A stretch of 64,000 nucleotides of DNA, from positions 881,554 through 945,553 of the forward strand of contig BCGQ01000002.1 in NCBI GenBank assembly GCA_001599355.1, written 5' to 3'. Below the pieces are notes generated by a model. The model was not told the origin of the DNA. It ran no database searches and worked only from the letters and a program-made list of their open reading frames with translations. The stretch's first letter is position 1; each line of letters opens with the position of its first letter. Of the stretch, positions 49,292-59,043 are shown piece by piece. Both the position numbers and the translations under genes were made by a program. The stretch is from Nakazawaea peltata. Its lineage: Eukaryota > Ascomycota > Pichiomycetes > Alaninales > Pachysolenaceae.

Positions 49292-51451
49292 CTAGATACC
49301 AGATCTGTAGATGGAGGTGTTTTGGCTTCTGAATTGAATGGTATCCCTCCGACTCAATACCAACAACAGCTTCTCCAATGAATATCTATTGTAACCTTTA
49401 TGGGTGATGAACTCTTTCTCCAAAGTGTTTCTTGAGGTCGACCATCCAATTGGTAATCTTCTCTTGACTTGAGCCATGATCTTTTCAATTTCATCCTTAG
49501 TTTTCTCATTCTCGTTATTTGAGTCATTGTTGATAGCACTCAAAGTGGAAGCATGGAATAATCTCAACAGCTCAGTGACGTGACGCTCCGTCAGTATAGG
49601 ACTCAATTCCAATTTCAGTAACGACTCGGTGATTCTAATAGTAGCCTCTAATTGTCTAACAGTAATTGGAATAGAAGATCTCTCATTCAAATGAGCTTCC
49701 AGTTCATGAACTTGCTTTCTGATGTTAATGAACTCGGAAGACAACAATTCAGACAGCTCTTTAGATAATCTCGGAGCACATTTAGTTTTACAGTAATTGA
49801 TATATCTCTTCATCTTCAATAATGGAATATCACCCTCGGCTTGTTGTTGATCCATCTCCGCACCAGTATGAATATTCATAACATGTCTAGCCATCGATGT
49901 ATCTCTTTCAACGTTATGGTCATCTTTAATGATGAAGATCAAATCGAATCTGGAAAGAATAGTCGATTGGAAATCGATATTTTCTCCCGCACTCTTGACG
50001 TCATCATATCTACCAAAGATAGGATTCAGAGCCAGCAAAACCGAGGTTCTGGAGTTCAAAATAGTAGTAATACCGGCCTTGGCAATACTGATAGTCTGTT
50101 GTTCCATCAGCTCGTGGATCAGCACTCTGTCCTCATCTCTCATCTTATCAAACTCATCGATACAGACCACACCACCATCAGCCAAAACCATAGCACCTCC
50201 TTCCAAATAGAATTCTCTAGTGGCAGGATCTCTTTGGACAGTCAGGGTCAAACCGGCAGCAGAAGAACCTTTACCAGATGTATAAATGGAGATTGGGGAG
50301 ACCTTCTCAACGAATTTCAACAATTGAGATTTCAGAGTACCTGGGTCACCAAGAAGTAAAACATTGATATCTCCTCTTAATCTCAGACCATCAAACAAGA
50401 TCTTCTTCGAACCCCCCATAAGCAAACACGTGATCAGCTTCTTGATATCTTCATTACCGAAAATGGAAGGAGCGATGGAACGCGAGAATTTCTCGTAAAT
50501 TTCAGGGTCACGTGATATCTGTAAGAATTCTTCCTCTTCTTCTTCTGTGAATTGTAACTGGTTGGCAAGACTGGTGTCACTTTCGATACCTAACACTTTA
50601 AGATATGGGTTTCTGATGGCAATACCACCTCCAGAACTTGGACCACCTTGTTTTTTCAGTTGGTAAATCAGATAAATACCGGTGACGGTACATTTGTTAC
50701 CTGGGATCAATCTGTTGGTCAAGTTTCTGTTAACCGTCAACATGATATGTCTTGGTAATTCACCCACTGGAACATCTTCTGGGTTCTCTTGTAATTTCAA
50801 CACTTGTTCATCGACAAATTGTGATTTGTCATGGATGATGATATATGGATCAATACCACATTGGTCTTTCTCCAATTTTTCACCTTGACATTTCTTAGGT
50901 AATTGGATAGGACCAAAATTCGATTGGATCTTCAAGTTTTGTGTATGTTTACAGCTTTTACACATAATCGAGGTCATTGTCAGTTTCGAGTTCAAGGTGG
51001 AGGTAGAGATGATGATACCTGAGATTCTGACAATCTTGGAAATATATTCACTGGACAAATCTCTGATAGTGACTTGATTGTTTTGTGAAATTAAGATCAA
51101 CTGACACGTTGGGAAATTGAGAGGAATCTGCTCATTTGTCAAATATAAAATCTTCTTCAGGATCTCGGTGATCGATTGCTCGAACAACGGGATCATTTCT
51201 GTTGGATCATCATTCAATCTCTTATTCAACTCTTCATTGTACACAATCAAGTGTTCATTCAAAACCTCAAGCTTATAACTTTTGGAAAGCAAATTCTCAC
51301 GTAACTGATCTCTATAGATGAACTGGTTATCGATTCTGAACTCCAAAATGAAGTTTTTGAACATCTTGATGATCTCGGAGAACTGGTCATCCGAAACATC
51401 TTCAGGAGGCAACACTGAAGCCCCGTATACGGCTGGACTATCAAATGACAT
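49292..51451 (-). CDS. MCM5: replicative helicase subunit Mcm5
   Basis: A 719-residue subunit of the Mcm2-7 helicase. The N-terminal half has the zinc-finger pair CKSCKH and CQGEKLEKDQCG. The AAA+ half has Walker A GDPGT-x-KSQ at residues 368-376, the continuous VLADGGVVCIDEFDKMRDEDRV (Walker B and sensor region) and the arginine finger SRFD at 500-503. At residue 373 the codon is CTG where every MCM has Ala. At least nine CTG codons of this gene fall on Ala positions of S. cerevisiae Mcm5. The promoter has an MCB and Mcm1-type elements, matching the G1/S and M/G1 control known for MCM5/CDC46. Confidence 0.98.
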   Translation of the reverse strand: MSFDSPAVYGASVLPPEDVSDDQFSEIIKMFKNFILEFRIDNQFIYRDQLRENLLSKSYKLEVLNEHLIVYNEELNKRLNDDPTEMIPLFEQSITEILKKILYLTNEQIPLNFPTCQLILISQNNQVTIRDLSSEYISKIVRISGIIISTSTLNSKLTMTSIMCKSCKHTQNLKIQSNFGPIQLPKKCQGEKLEKDQCGIDPYIIIHDKSQFVDEQVLKLQENPEDVPVGELPRHIMLTVNRNLTNRLIPGNKCTVTGIYLIYQLKKQGGPSSGGGIAIRNPYLKVLGIESDTSLANQLQFTEEEEEEFLQISRDPEIYEKFSRSIAPSIFGNEDIKKLITCLLMGGSKKILFDGLRLRGDINVLLLGDPGTLKSQLLKFVEKVSPISIYTSGKGSSAAGLTLTVQRDPATREFYLEGGAMVLADGGVVCIDEFDKMRDEDRVLIHELMEQQTISIAKAGITTILNSRTSVLLALNPIFGRYDDVKSAGENIDFQSTILSRFDLIFIIKDDHNVERDTSMARHVMNIHTGAEMDQQQAEGDIPLLKMKRYINYCKTKCAPRLSKELSELLSSEFINIRKQVHELEAHLNERSSIPITVRQLEATIRITESLLKLELSPILTERHVTELLRLFHASTLSAINNDSNNENEKTKDEIEKIMAQVKRRLPIGWSTSRNTLEKEFITHKGYNRYSLEKLLLVLSRRDTIQFRSQNTSIYRSGI

Positions 51452-51554
51452 TGCGGTATTGTATGTAAAATAGCTTGAGATCTAATTTCAAAACACCCAA
51501 ATATATGAACAAATAAATAAAAATCAACGGGAGGAAAAGATGAGGAAAAAAAAT

Positions 51555-51622
51555 GTCCCAAAAGGGAAATATTTAAAATTATTTCGTGCGTCAGACGCGT
51601 CTTATTATTATTCCAAATTAGG
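51555..51622. promoter_or_regulatory. MCB and Mcm1-type elements of MCM5 promoter
   Basis: ACGCGT (51595-51600, MBF site) lies 144 bp before the MCM5 ATG. CCAAATTAGG (51613-51622) is a perfect CArG/Mcm1 core flanked by TT/AAA. A CCCAAAAGGG-like element lies nearer the gene at about 51558-51567. In S. cerevisiae MCM5 is controlled by early-cell-cycle boxes bound by Mcm1. Confidence 0.55.
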
Positions 51623-51667
51623 AAAATTGATAATATGTACACTATATGTCATATATATATTTAGGGA

Positions 51668-54466
51668 TCAAGGGGTGAACAGGTACTCTTCATTGGAGAC
51701 ATTTACTCCGTTGAGAAGAATTTCATCAAGGTCATTGAAATTGAAATTGAGTAAACCTGTGTTGATTTGTTGTCCGGATTCTCCTGTCCATGTACTGATA
51801 TTATTGATCATTGTAGTGGTACGGCCTGTGAAGGGGGTAATTTCTGAGCCCGAATTGTTTAATTGAGTCGAGGAAGTTGACAGCAGTGGTGGATTGGCTC
51901 CATTAGGTCTAGTTGTAGAGATATTTTGGGTACTATGATCTGAATGAGTATGAGTAGCATGCTTCTCGGGAATTTTTTCCAAATGTTTGTCCGAATGTTT
52001 CTCCTCAATATAATTCCCATTTGAGTTAGTCCCATTAAATGTGTAATTAGTATAGTCATGAGTAGTGACATTATTAGACTCTGGAATGTCTTCTTGGAAT
52101 TGAGGTTGGGACAGGGCGTATTGATTCGAAATAGGAGTTTGTGAATCATCAGACGAAGGTTTCAATGGAGGTGAATGAATTAATAAATGACTTAAAGATT
52201 TTGGAATCGATTTTTGTAATTGTCCTTGTCTTTCTCTTCTAGCCAGTTCTTCTAATTTCTCCTCATCAGTTTTCACCACTTTGAAATTATTTATAGACTC
52301 ATCAAGACTGAAATGATGCATTGGTTTTCTAACAATCAGTGGTGGCATACCTGGTCCATTATTATAAACGATTTCACTGGAATCAGGTCCACAACGTAAA
52401 ATTAAATTTCCAATTGTAGCATTCATTAATTCGTCAAAGGTGTCTCTAAATACCAACAGGAACTTGGTACGTTCAGACATTACAAATAAACATATGGAAC
52501 ACAGTCTTAAGTCATCAAGACCACTAAACAATTCTCCACTGACTATAGGTCTAGTGTGTTTAGAGACATCACCCAATTGTTTTCTACGCATATCATCTTT
52601 ATTTCTGGTCAACCAAAGACAGTAAATTAAAGTGACACCAGCAACAAAAACAGTATGAATATGAGTAGTAGAATGTCCAAATACGGTTTTTTGGTGGAAC
52701 AGTTTGAATAATTGGCAAATCTGACCCGCCAGCAGCTGACATTCTTTAAATAACCGATCTTCAGGATCCAAACATTCCAAAAATGGCTGGATTAATACTC
52801 TTACAGATCTATAATAGTATATACTTAAGGTCTCATTTTCGACACCTTTAGCAAAACCTTCACAAGAACGTCTCCAAGCGTCCAATTGGTCGAAAAATTT
52901 CTCAACTAATGGCACTTGAGATTTGCTAACTTTAGAAGTCAGAGATATGATATTCAAAGTCTCAACAAACTGCAGCTCAATTCTACGGATTTTAATCATC
53001 TGGTTGATGAACATTGGTCCATTTGTGGGGTGCATCAGATTAGAAGGCTCATATTCAAATACCGGCAAATCTGGATCACACATACTTTCAGGTAAGACAT
53101 ACTTCTTACTTACCAGAATCAGAGTAGTTTTCTCAAATATATAACTTGACCAAAAGACTCTCATCATTCTATCTCTCATTTTCAAATCAGTCACAGAATC
53201 ATATGTCAGTCTTTTATGTAATCGTAATTCGATACATAATTTCATGGCATCTTTAATAATATCAAAGACACCAACAGAATCACGATCTGTTCTCGTCAAA
53301 TATACAACGAGCAAGGTCAAAATCTCAACTTTACTCAAATCATCAAATTGTTTACATTTAGTAAGGTGTCTTAAACCTGTACAAAAGAATCTCTCAGGCA
53401 ATGGACCGTTATAACGTCCAGTAGTCATATGTAAAGAGGCCAGAATCAGGAAAATCAACCAAATTTTGGCAAATGATATATGGAAGTAGTCACCTTTTGT
53501 AATCAAAGACTGTAAATCATTATTGAAGTATGATTCATGGATTTTATGGATCTCCCGTTCGTCGAAAAGTGGGAATTTATACTGCAATCTAGAGAAATAT
53601 ATATCAAGAAGTTGTCTTGAGTAATGCTCGTTGATTTCATAGACCGGTTCATTGTTTAAGAATTCTTTTAAATTGTATTTTGACATGAATGAGTTATTAT
53701 AGTCGTTCTCTAGGTTGAAATCCAAATGTTTTAATGAGTCACGATCATGTTGTTTCTCGAAGGCCGAGATATTTGGGAGAATTCTTGCTGGTAATTTTTG
53801 AGAGGGGATAGGAGGTGGAATGGAAGTGATTAAAGGTGGATGTGCAGGTGTTGGAGGTGGAAGAGAAGGTGCACTCAGAGGCAGAATTGCTCTATTCCCA
53901 CTGGTCATTGAAGTAAAATTATATGGTGGGGAATCTTGTGATAATGGGGAAACAGGATTTTGATCATCGATATGAGGTGAGATCTTCTTATAATTCTTCA
54001 AAGCATGAGTCTTTTGAACTAATTTTGCATATTCAGGTTCAACTTTGACATGTTTATCCAATACTCTTTCTAAAAATTTGATCTTCTTTTCCAACAACAA
54101 AGTATATTCGTCTTTTTGGGTGGGTTTAATGCCATATTTCAGTGGCTTGACACATTCGACTCCGGCTCTCAAACAGGTCGTGCAACTAGGCATACGATGA
54201 TCACATTTTTGTTTTCTCTTTTGACAAAGGAAACAAGAAGTGGAGCGACCTTTTTTATCTAATTTTAAATCCAGCGAAACACCTGGGGAAGAAGGGGAAC
54301 TCTCTTGTTTAATGGAGAGGTGATCGTCTTCATCGGTGTTTTGACGTTTAAGAGGTATTGAACTTGATATCACTGAGTTTGACGACGATGATGGGGCTAT
54401 CATTTTGGTATCTTCTTGATGTTTTGTAATTGAAATACTTGGACTGATTTTTGGTTTTCTCCCCAT
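51668..54466 (-). CDS. Zn2Cys6 transcription factor
   Basis: A 932-residue regulator. The zinc cluster, at about residues 78-106, has spacing C-x2-C-x6-C-x6-C-x2-C-x6-C (CFLCQKRKQKC...SCTTCLRAGVEC). It is followed by a linker and a coiled-coil dimerisation helix (YTLLLEKKIKFLERVLDKHV). The middle homology region (fungal-specific TF domain) spans about 290-720 (YFSRLQYKFPLFDE, RDSVGVFDIIKDAMKLCIELRLHK, RMMRVFWSSYIFEKTT). The C-terminal ~200 residues are Asn/Ser/Thr-rich, ending in an acidic, hydrophobic LNFNFNDLDEILLNG, a likely activation segment. The frame opens at GTG 54478; the first ATG is 54466. I cannot name its S. cerevisiae counterpart or targets. Confidence 0.88.
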   Translation of the reverse strand: MGRKPKISPSISITKHQEDTKMIAPSSSSNSVISSSIPLKRQNTDEDDHLSIKQESSPSSPGVSLDLKLDKKGRSTSCFLCQKRKQKCDHRMPSCTTCLRAGVECVKPLKYGIKPTQKDEYTLLLEKKIKFLERVLDKHVKVEPEYAKLVQKTHALKNYKKISPHIDDQNPVSPLSQDSPPYNFTSMTSGNRAILPLSAPSLPPPTPAHPPLITSIPPPIPSQKLPARILPNISAFEKQHDRDSLKHLDFNLENDYNNSFMSKYNLKEFLNNEPVYEINEHYSRQLLDIYFSRLQYKFPLFDEREIHKIHESYFNNDLQSLITKGDYFHISFAKIWLIFLILASLHMTTGRYNGPLPERFFCTGLRHLTKCKQFDDLSKVEILTLLVVYLTRTDRDSVGVFDIIKDAMKLCIELRLHKRLTYDSVTDLKMRDRMMRVFWSSYIFEKTTLILVSKKYVLPESMCDPDLPVFEYEPSNLMHPTNGPMFINQMIKIRRIELQFVETLNIISLTSKVSKSQVPLVEKFFDQLDAWRRSCEGFAKGVENETLSIYYYRSVRVLIQPFLECLDPEDRLFKECQLLAGQICQLFKLFHQKTVFGHSTTHIHTVFVAGVTLIYCLWLTRNKDDMRRKQLGDVSKHTRPIVSGELFSGLDDLRLCSICLFVMSERTKFLLVFRDTFDELMNATIGNLILRCGPDSSEIVYNNGPGMPPLIVRKPMHHFSLDESINNFKVVKTDEEKLEELARRERQGQLQKSIPKSLSHLLIHSPPLKPSSDDSQTPISNQYALSQPQFQEDIPESNNVTTHDYTNYTFNGTNSNGNYIEEKHSDKHLEKIPEKHATHTHSDHSTQNISTTRPNGANPPLLSTSSTQLNNSGSEITPFTGRTTTMINNISTWTGESGQQINTGLLNFNFNDLDEILLNGVNVSNEEYLFTP

Positions 54467-56168
54467 AATGCAGTGCACGTAATAATAAATATGGGGTGCC
54501 TAAAAATGATAGGGCTGAGAAAGGTTGAAGGAGGGATAAAGATGGATGAAAATCGAGGAACAACAAATTCTTAATAATATTGATCAAGCTTTCAAGTTTC
54601 AAAACACTCCAAGCAATATACCGCTTCTGCCGGACAAGTATTATATATATCAAAATAGATCTATAACAGATCGCTGTCCGCAGGAAATTCCAGAATTCAC
54701 CCCAGGAGAAAGGGCCGAAAATTTTTCGTTTGGGAAAACGGAGGAAAAGGAGGGGCAAGTAGCGAGATTTTACACCCCGATGGAGGGGCAAAGGTTAGGG
54801 GGGAATTCCCGTGAGCGGGAATCAATGAGGGACAATGCCAAGAGTTATGAGTGAGCGGAAGAGTGGCTGAGATTATGAGAAATAAGAGGGGACAAGGTAA
54901 AGGGGTCGTGAGCTCTCAGCCGTTAGATATGGCGCATGAGCGCGTCTCGATTGAGGTGGGGCTACTTGACGGTGTGACACCCGGAAACAAAAAAATAGGT
55001 CATCTATTTGTTCTTATCAAGAGCAGAAAATGAGGGAGTACCGGAAAGAAAATGAACGAGGAAGGTGATGCATAAGTGCAGTAGTTTATATGTAGATGGT
55101 GTAGGCATTTCAGCATTTAACTGCAATTGGTAAAAAGTAGAAGTTACTATTAATTGATCTATGGTGACATCAATAGATTTTATGGATTTAATTCTGAGGA
55201 CTCTTTTCGGCCTGATCAACGGCCATCTATCAATGAGCTATCGCTTCTATGCATCTAGCCTCCAACTTGGATCCACCGTTCAACTATTGATCCACCCACT
55301 TACTTTCTCCTCTCTCTCATTTCTACTCCCCGTATTCGGCATTTCCCTTCGATCCCTTTCCTATCAAATTATCGTGTACAAATCTCTAATCCCATTTGTC
55401 GTGTACAGTATCCCAATCTCTCCCCTCCGCACTATCGATGACTGATTGTGTAACGAGGGGAAAAAAAAACCTGCGGTTGCTCCCGTTTTCGTGCGCGCCG
55501 CTTACAAACCCTTAGTTTAATTAATAGTGTGCTTACGTTAGCTCGGGACTATAAGGATTAGTCACAATAGATAAACTTCAGGGAACAATTGACAACGTTT
55601 AGAAGGCTTGAAATAACTATAACAATACGGCATTAGTTTGTGATAAGGTATCTTCCAACTTCCTTTCTCTTATCGTTGTACATTGTCTACTCACATGTCG
55701 TCTGCCTCCTCCGGAAACCCTTCCCCTACCCTACCGATTTTACCCCTATTTTAAATCACCTTGACCCTGCCTTCTTTATCTCTCCTCTACCTGCTCTCCC
55801 CCCCCTCTCCCCCCCATTTGCCCCGTTGCTTCCTCTCGAAACCTAAAGAATTTTTTCCTTCCGCCTTTTTTTCCTCCGTTTGGGCCAGAAGAAAAATCTT
55901 CGCGGTTTATCTCAAAAACGTCAATTAATCAGTCATATAGTCGCGAAGGTATCAAATAAGTTACACGTTACAAAGTTACACGCTACAAGTAGAGAGAACA
56001 CAGAGAAGAGGTTGCAACTGGTCATATACAATTTTTGGAATACTTTGGTATCTGGATATCCGCCTTTTTAAACCGCGCCTGAACACACATTTTGAACACC
56101 GCCGTAATTTAATCTTTATTTTGGGACGGGTATTGACTTGAATAATCACTTTAAGTTGGTCTGCTGTT
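54467..56168. promoter_or_regulatory. longest intergenic region, divergent promoter of Zn2Cys6 factor and MRS6
   Basis: About 1.7 kb. The half next to the factor gene is purine-rich and GC-richer. The half next to MRS6 is a long pyrimidine-rich stretch (about 55300-55860). A 15-bp tandem pair lies at 55958-55987. ORFs up to 102 codons here show no family resemblance. Long upstream regions are common for regulated transcription factors. Confidence 0.55.
55958..55987. repeat. 15-bp tandem duplication
   Basis: AAGTTACACGTTACA followed directly by AAGTTACACGCTACA, one difference, about 180 bp before the MRS6 ATG. Confidence 0.75.
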
Positions 56169-58136
56169 ATGAGCTATATCACTGAATCCAGAATGTTATC
56201 CGAAAGACGTCCTTCCATTGCCGAAAGAAGAGGCAGTATTGCTCTGCTGCTTGCCGAGGGCTCCGGTTCGGCTTCACCAAGTGGAGTAATCGACGGCGCT
56301 ACAGCAAGAAGACCTTCTATTATTCCATCTTTGGCTGGAATTGAAAAGCCAGAATCTGACCAAGTCGTTCCTGATGAATGTGATGTCATAATCATCGGAA
56401 CTGGTCTTGTCGAGAGTATATTACTGCTGTCTTTACAATGGCAAGGAACCAACGTTTTACATATCGATAATAATCCTTACTATGGTGATACTTCCGCTAC
56501 TTTGACTATTGATCAGTTGAAGGTCTGGACCGAGAATGTCAACGCCAAGAAGCCAGGCTTCTACGGTTATTCAAATGCCATGTTATACATCCCAAGACCA
56601 CAAGAATTGGTCTCGAAAGAATACGGAATTGATATCAATCCTCGTATTTTATTTCTGAAATCCGATTTACTCACTTTGTTGATCAAATCTAGAGTGTACA
56701 AATACTTGGAATTCTTACCATTAAGTACATATCATACATATGAGAACGATAACTTCGAGAAGATCGCCTCTACCAAGGAAGATATCTTCACCGATCAATC
56801 CTTGTCTCTTGCAACCAAGAGATACCTTATGAAGTTTATGAAGTTTGTTTTTAACTACGAGCACGAGTTGGACTCTTGGAAATCTTATCTGGATAAACCT
56901 TTCCAAGAATTCATCGAGCAAAATTACAAGTTGCTGCAACTGCAATTGAATGAGATTATCTTCTCTATTCTGTTATCGTCTACTCTGAGCATTTCTACTA
57001 AGGAAGGTCTTTCAAGAGTACGCCGTTATCTTTCTTCGTTTGAAGTTTACGGTGAATTCCCTGCTATGTACTCGAAGTATGGTGGTCCGGGTGAAGTTTC
57101 TCAAGGTTTCTGTAGATCGCTGGCCGTTGCCGGTGCCACTTATAAGTTGAATACCAGATTGGAGTCTTTTGACGAGCAATCTAAGGTTGCCAAGTTCTCT
57201 GATGGAACTTCTATCAAGGTCAATGAGAAGATCGTTTGTTCTCCTTCTCAACTGCCTTCCATTCAGACTTCTAGTTTACCTAAACAGAAATATGAAATTT
57301 CTAGATTGGTCGCTGTTGTCAAGAAATCATGTAAAGAATGGATGATTGAACGTGAGAATGCATGCCTTGTTATCTTCCCTCCTCACTCGTTGCCTACTGA
57401 TAATGAATATCCAATCCAAGTATTGATCCAAGGAGCTGGTGCCGGTGTCTGTCCTTCTGGTCAAAGTGTTTGGTATTTGTCTACAGTGGAGAAAGGTGAA
57501 CGTGCTAGATCTGATTTGGAACTGCTGTTACTGAAATTAGAAGAGAGTTTGCTTAGAGAAAGTGAAGAAGATGGATTGGGTACTGTCTTGGATCAAGAAG
57601 AGATCTTTAGCAATAGTAACATGATTAATAGTGTCAAATTGGGCAAGTCTTTGAAAGATTTCGTTCCAAAACAAAAGATTCAATACTTGTTCAAGTTGGT
57701 ATTCACTCAATTCACTTCTACTCCTCACTTTGGTGTGGTAAATTCCAAGTTATTCAAGCATGAAGAATCCTCAGACCATACTCTCATTTACTCGAATATG
57801 CCTTCTTCAGAGATTTCTTATGATGGTGTGATAACCGAATCCAAGATCTTGTACTCCAAGATCGTTGGTGATGACGAAGACTTCTTTGAAATCGATTTCG
57901 AGGATGAAGAAGAGTTCTCTCATGATCAAAAGATGGCCATTCTGCTGGTGACTCTGGAAAACGAAAGAAGTAGAAGAAACAGCAGCTTATCTCCTCAATT
58001 CCGCTCTCAAGCTAAACCATATCAACTGTTCTTCCAAGAGCCATTGAATCTGCTGCTGTCTGCTCAAGCTGCTGCTCGTTCAAATGATAGTGCAATCGAA
58101 GATGGTGATGACATTGAGATGGATTTTGATTTATAG
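56169..58136 (+). CDS. MRS6: Rab escort protein Mrs6
   Basis: A 655-residue protein of the GDI/CHM family. It presents newly made Rab GTPases (Ypt1, Sec4 and others) to geranylgeranyl transferase II (Bet2-Bet4). The FAD-fold-like start DVIIIGTGLVESIL, then QGTNVLHIDNNPYYGDTSATLT, YGGPGEVSQGFCRSLAVAGATYKLN and the C-terminal FTQFTSTPHFGVV are all typical. A Ser/Arg-rich N-terminal extension of ~65 residues precedes the fold, as in other yeast Mrs6. Two adjacent CTG codons (56424-56429) lie exactly at the Ala-Ala of VESVLAA in S. cerevisiae. The acidic C-terminus follows a Sec4-contacting region. Full length against S. cerevisiae Mrs6 (603). Confidence 0.95.
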   Translation: MSYITESRMLSERRPSIAERRGSIALLLAEGSGSASPSGVIDGATARRPSIIPSLAGIEKPESDQVVPDECDVIIIGTGLVESILLLSLQWQGTNVLHIDNNPYYGDTSATLTIDQLKVWTENVNAKKPGFYGYSNAMLYIPRPQELVSKEYGIDINPRILFLKSDLLTLLIKSRVYKYLEFLPLSTYHTYENDNFEKIASTKEDIFTDQSLSLATKRYLMKFMKFVFNYEHELDSWKSYLDKPFQEFIEQNYKLLQLQLNEIIFSILLSSTLSISTKEGLSRVRRYLSSFEVYGEFPAMYSKYGGPGEVSQGFCRSLAVAGATYKLNTRLESFDEQSKVAKFSDGTSIKVNEKIVCSPSQLPSIQTSSLPKQKYEISRLVAVVKKSCKEWMIERENACLVIFPPHSLPTDNEYPIQVLIQGAGAGVCPSGQSVWYLSTVEKGERARSDLELLLLKLEESLLRESEEDGLGTVLDQEEIFSNSNMINSVKLGKSLKDFVPKQKIQYLFKLVFTQFTSTPHFGVVNSKLFKHEESSDHTLIYSNMPSSEISYDGVITESKILYSKIVGDDEDFFEIDFEDEEEFSHDQKMAILLVTLENERSRRNSSLSPQFRSQAKPYQLFFQEPLNLLLSAQAAARSNDSAIEDGDDIEMDFDL

Positions 58137-58544
58137 ATGTCTTCGCTAAAAAAAGTTGTTCTTTGTGTTTGTTTTCTCTCTGATATGTTTCAGTATCTAT
58201 AACTCTTTTCAGTTCTTTTAATATACATTCAATGAAATATATAGTAGGATGATCATCTGGATTGATCTATCTATCGGATCTAAGCGAGATGACTAGCATT
58301 GTGACGTTGTGACGTTTTAACATCGCAACACCAAATGAGCAAAATATTACTATATGCAAAAAACATTTATTTGCCCTAACACATATCACGTGACCACAAA
58401 CCTATCCAAAAATTCACGACCTTCTAAAATTTTTCATACCAAGAAAGTGAAAAAAATTTTCAAATCTATTCATATTAATAGTCTAAAGAAAGCACTGACC
58501 AGAAACTATCTGAGGAAGAAGTCTATCTTATAGAAAAACTTAAA
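58137..58544. other. RPS12 promoter region
   Basis: 408 bp between MRS6 and RPS12. CCCTAA (58374-58379) and TCACGTGA (58386-58393) stand side by side. The leader is A-rich before the ATG. Confidence 0.6.
58374..58393 (+). promoter_or_regulatory. Tbf1-like and Cbf1-like sites (RPS12)
   Basis: CCCTAA (Tbf1 core) is followed 6 bp later by the E-box palindrome TCACGTGA (Cbf1). This pair is the known ribosomal-protein promoter type in Candida-like yeasts outside the Rap1-based Saccharomyces scheme. It lies about 150-170 bp before the ATG. Confidence 0.6.
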
Positions 58545-58967
58545 ATGTCTGACGTTGAACAAGAACAAATTATCGAGGAGGTTGAAGCTTCCGGAGTTAT
58601 CTCCATCGAAGACGCTTTGAAGACCGTCATCAGAACCGCTTTGGTTCACGACGGTTTGGCCAGAGGTTTGAGAGAAGCCTGTAAGGCTTTGACCAGAGGT
58701 GAGGCTCAATTATGTATCTTGTGTGACTCTGTCACCGAGGAGTCCATCACCAAGTTGGTTGAGGGTTTGTGTAACTCCGGTGAGGAGAAGGTCCCATTGA
58801 TCAAGGTCTCTGACGCCAAGAAGTTGGGTGAGATGGCCGGTTTGTGTGTCTTGGACAGAGAGGGTGAGGCCAGAAAGGTCGTCGGTGCCTCTTGTGTCGT
58901 CATCAAGAACTGGGGTGAAGACTCTGCTGAGAGAGAACTCTTGTTGGAGTCCTTGGCTGACAACTAA
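58545..58967 (+). CDS. RPS12: 40S ribosomal protein eS12
   Basis: A 140-residue ribosomal protein of the small-subunit beak. [40 protein letters not shown] and ARKVVGAS match S. cerevisiae Rps12 (143 residues). Codon use is extreme (GGT, TTG, AAG, GCT/GCC), with no CTG, as expected for a highly expressed gene. No intron is seen. Extra Cys residues occur at several positions (LCILCDS, GLCN, GLCV, ASCVV) where the S. cerevisiae protein has none. Confidence 0.98.
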   Translation: MSDVEQEQIIEEVEASGVISIEDALKTVIRTALVHDGLARGLREACKALTRGEAQLCILCDSVTEESITKLVEGLCNSGEEKVPLIKVSDAKKLGEMAGLCVLDREGEARKVVGASCVVIKNWGEDSAERELLLESLADN

Positions 58968-59043
58968 GCTCGATAATATATATATAAAATTGATACTAAT
59001 CTAATGTATGTATATTAACGATTTCTTAAATACTGTAGAATGG

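Noticed and set aside
54546-55445. Several ORFs of 60-102 codons in the long intergenic region
   Set aside because: Low-complexity translations, no recognised domain and no supporting promoter pattern.
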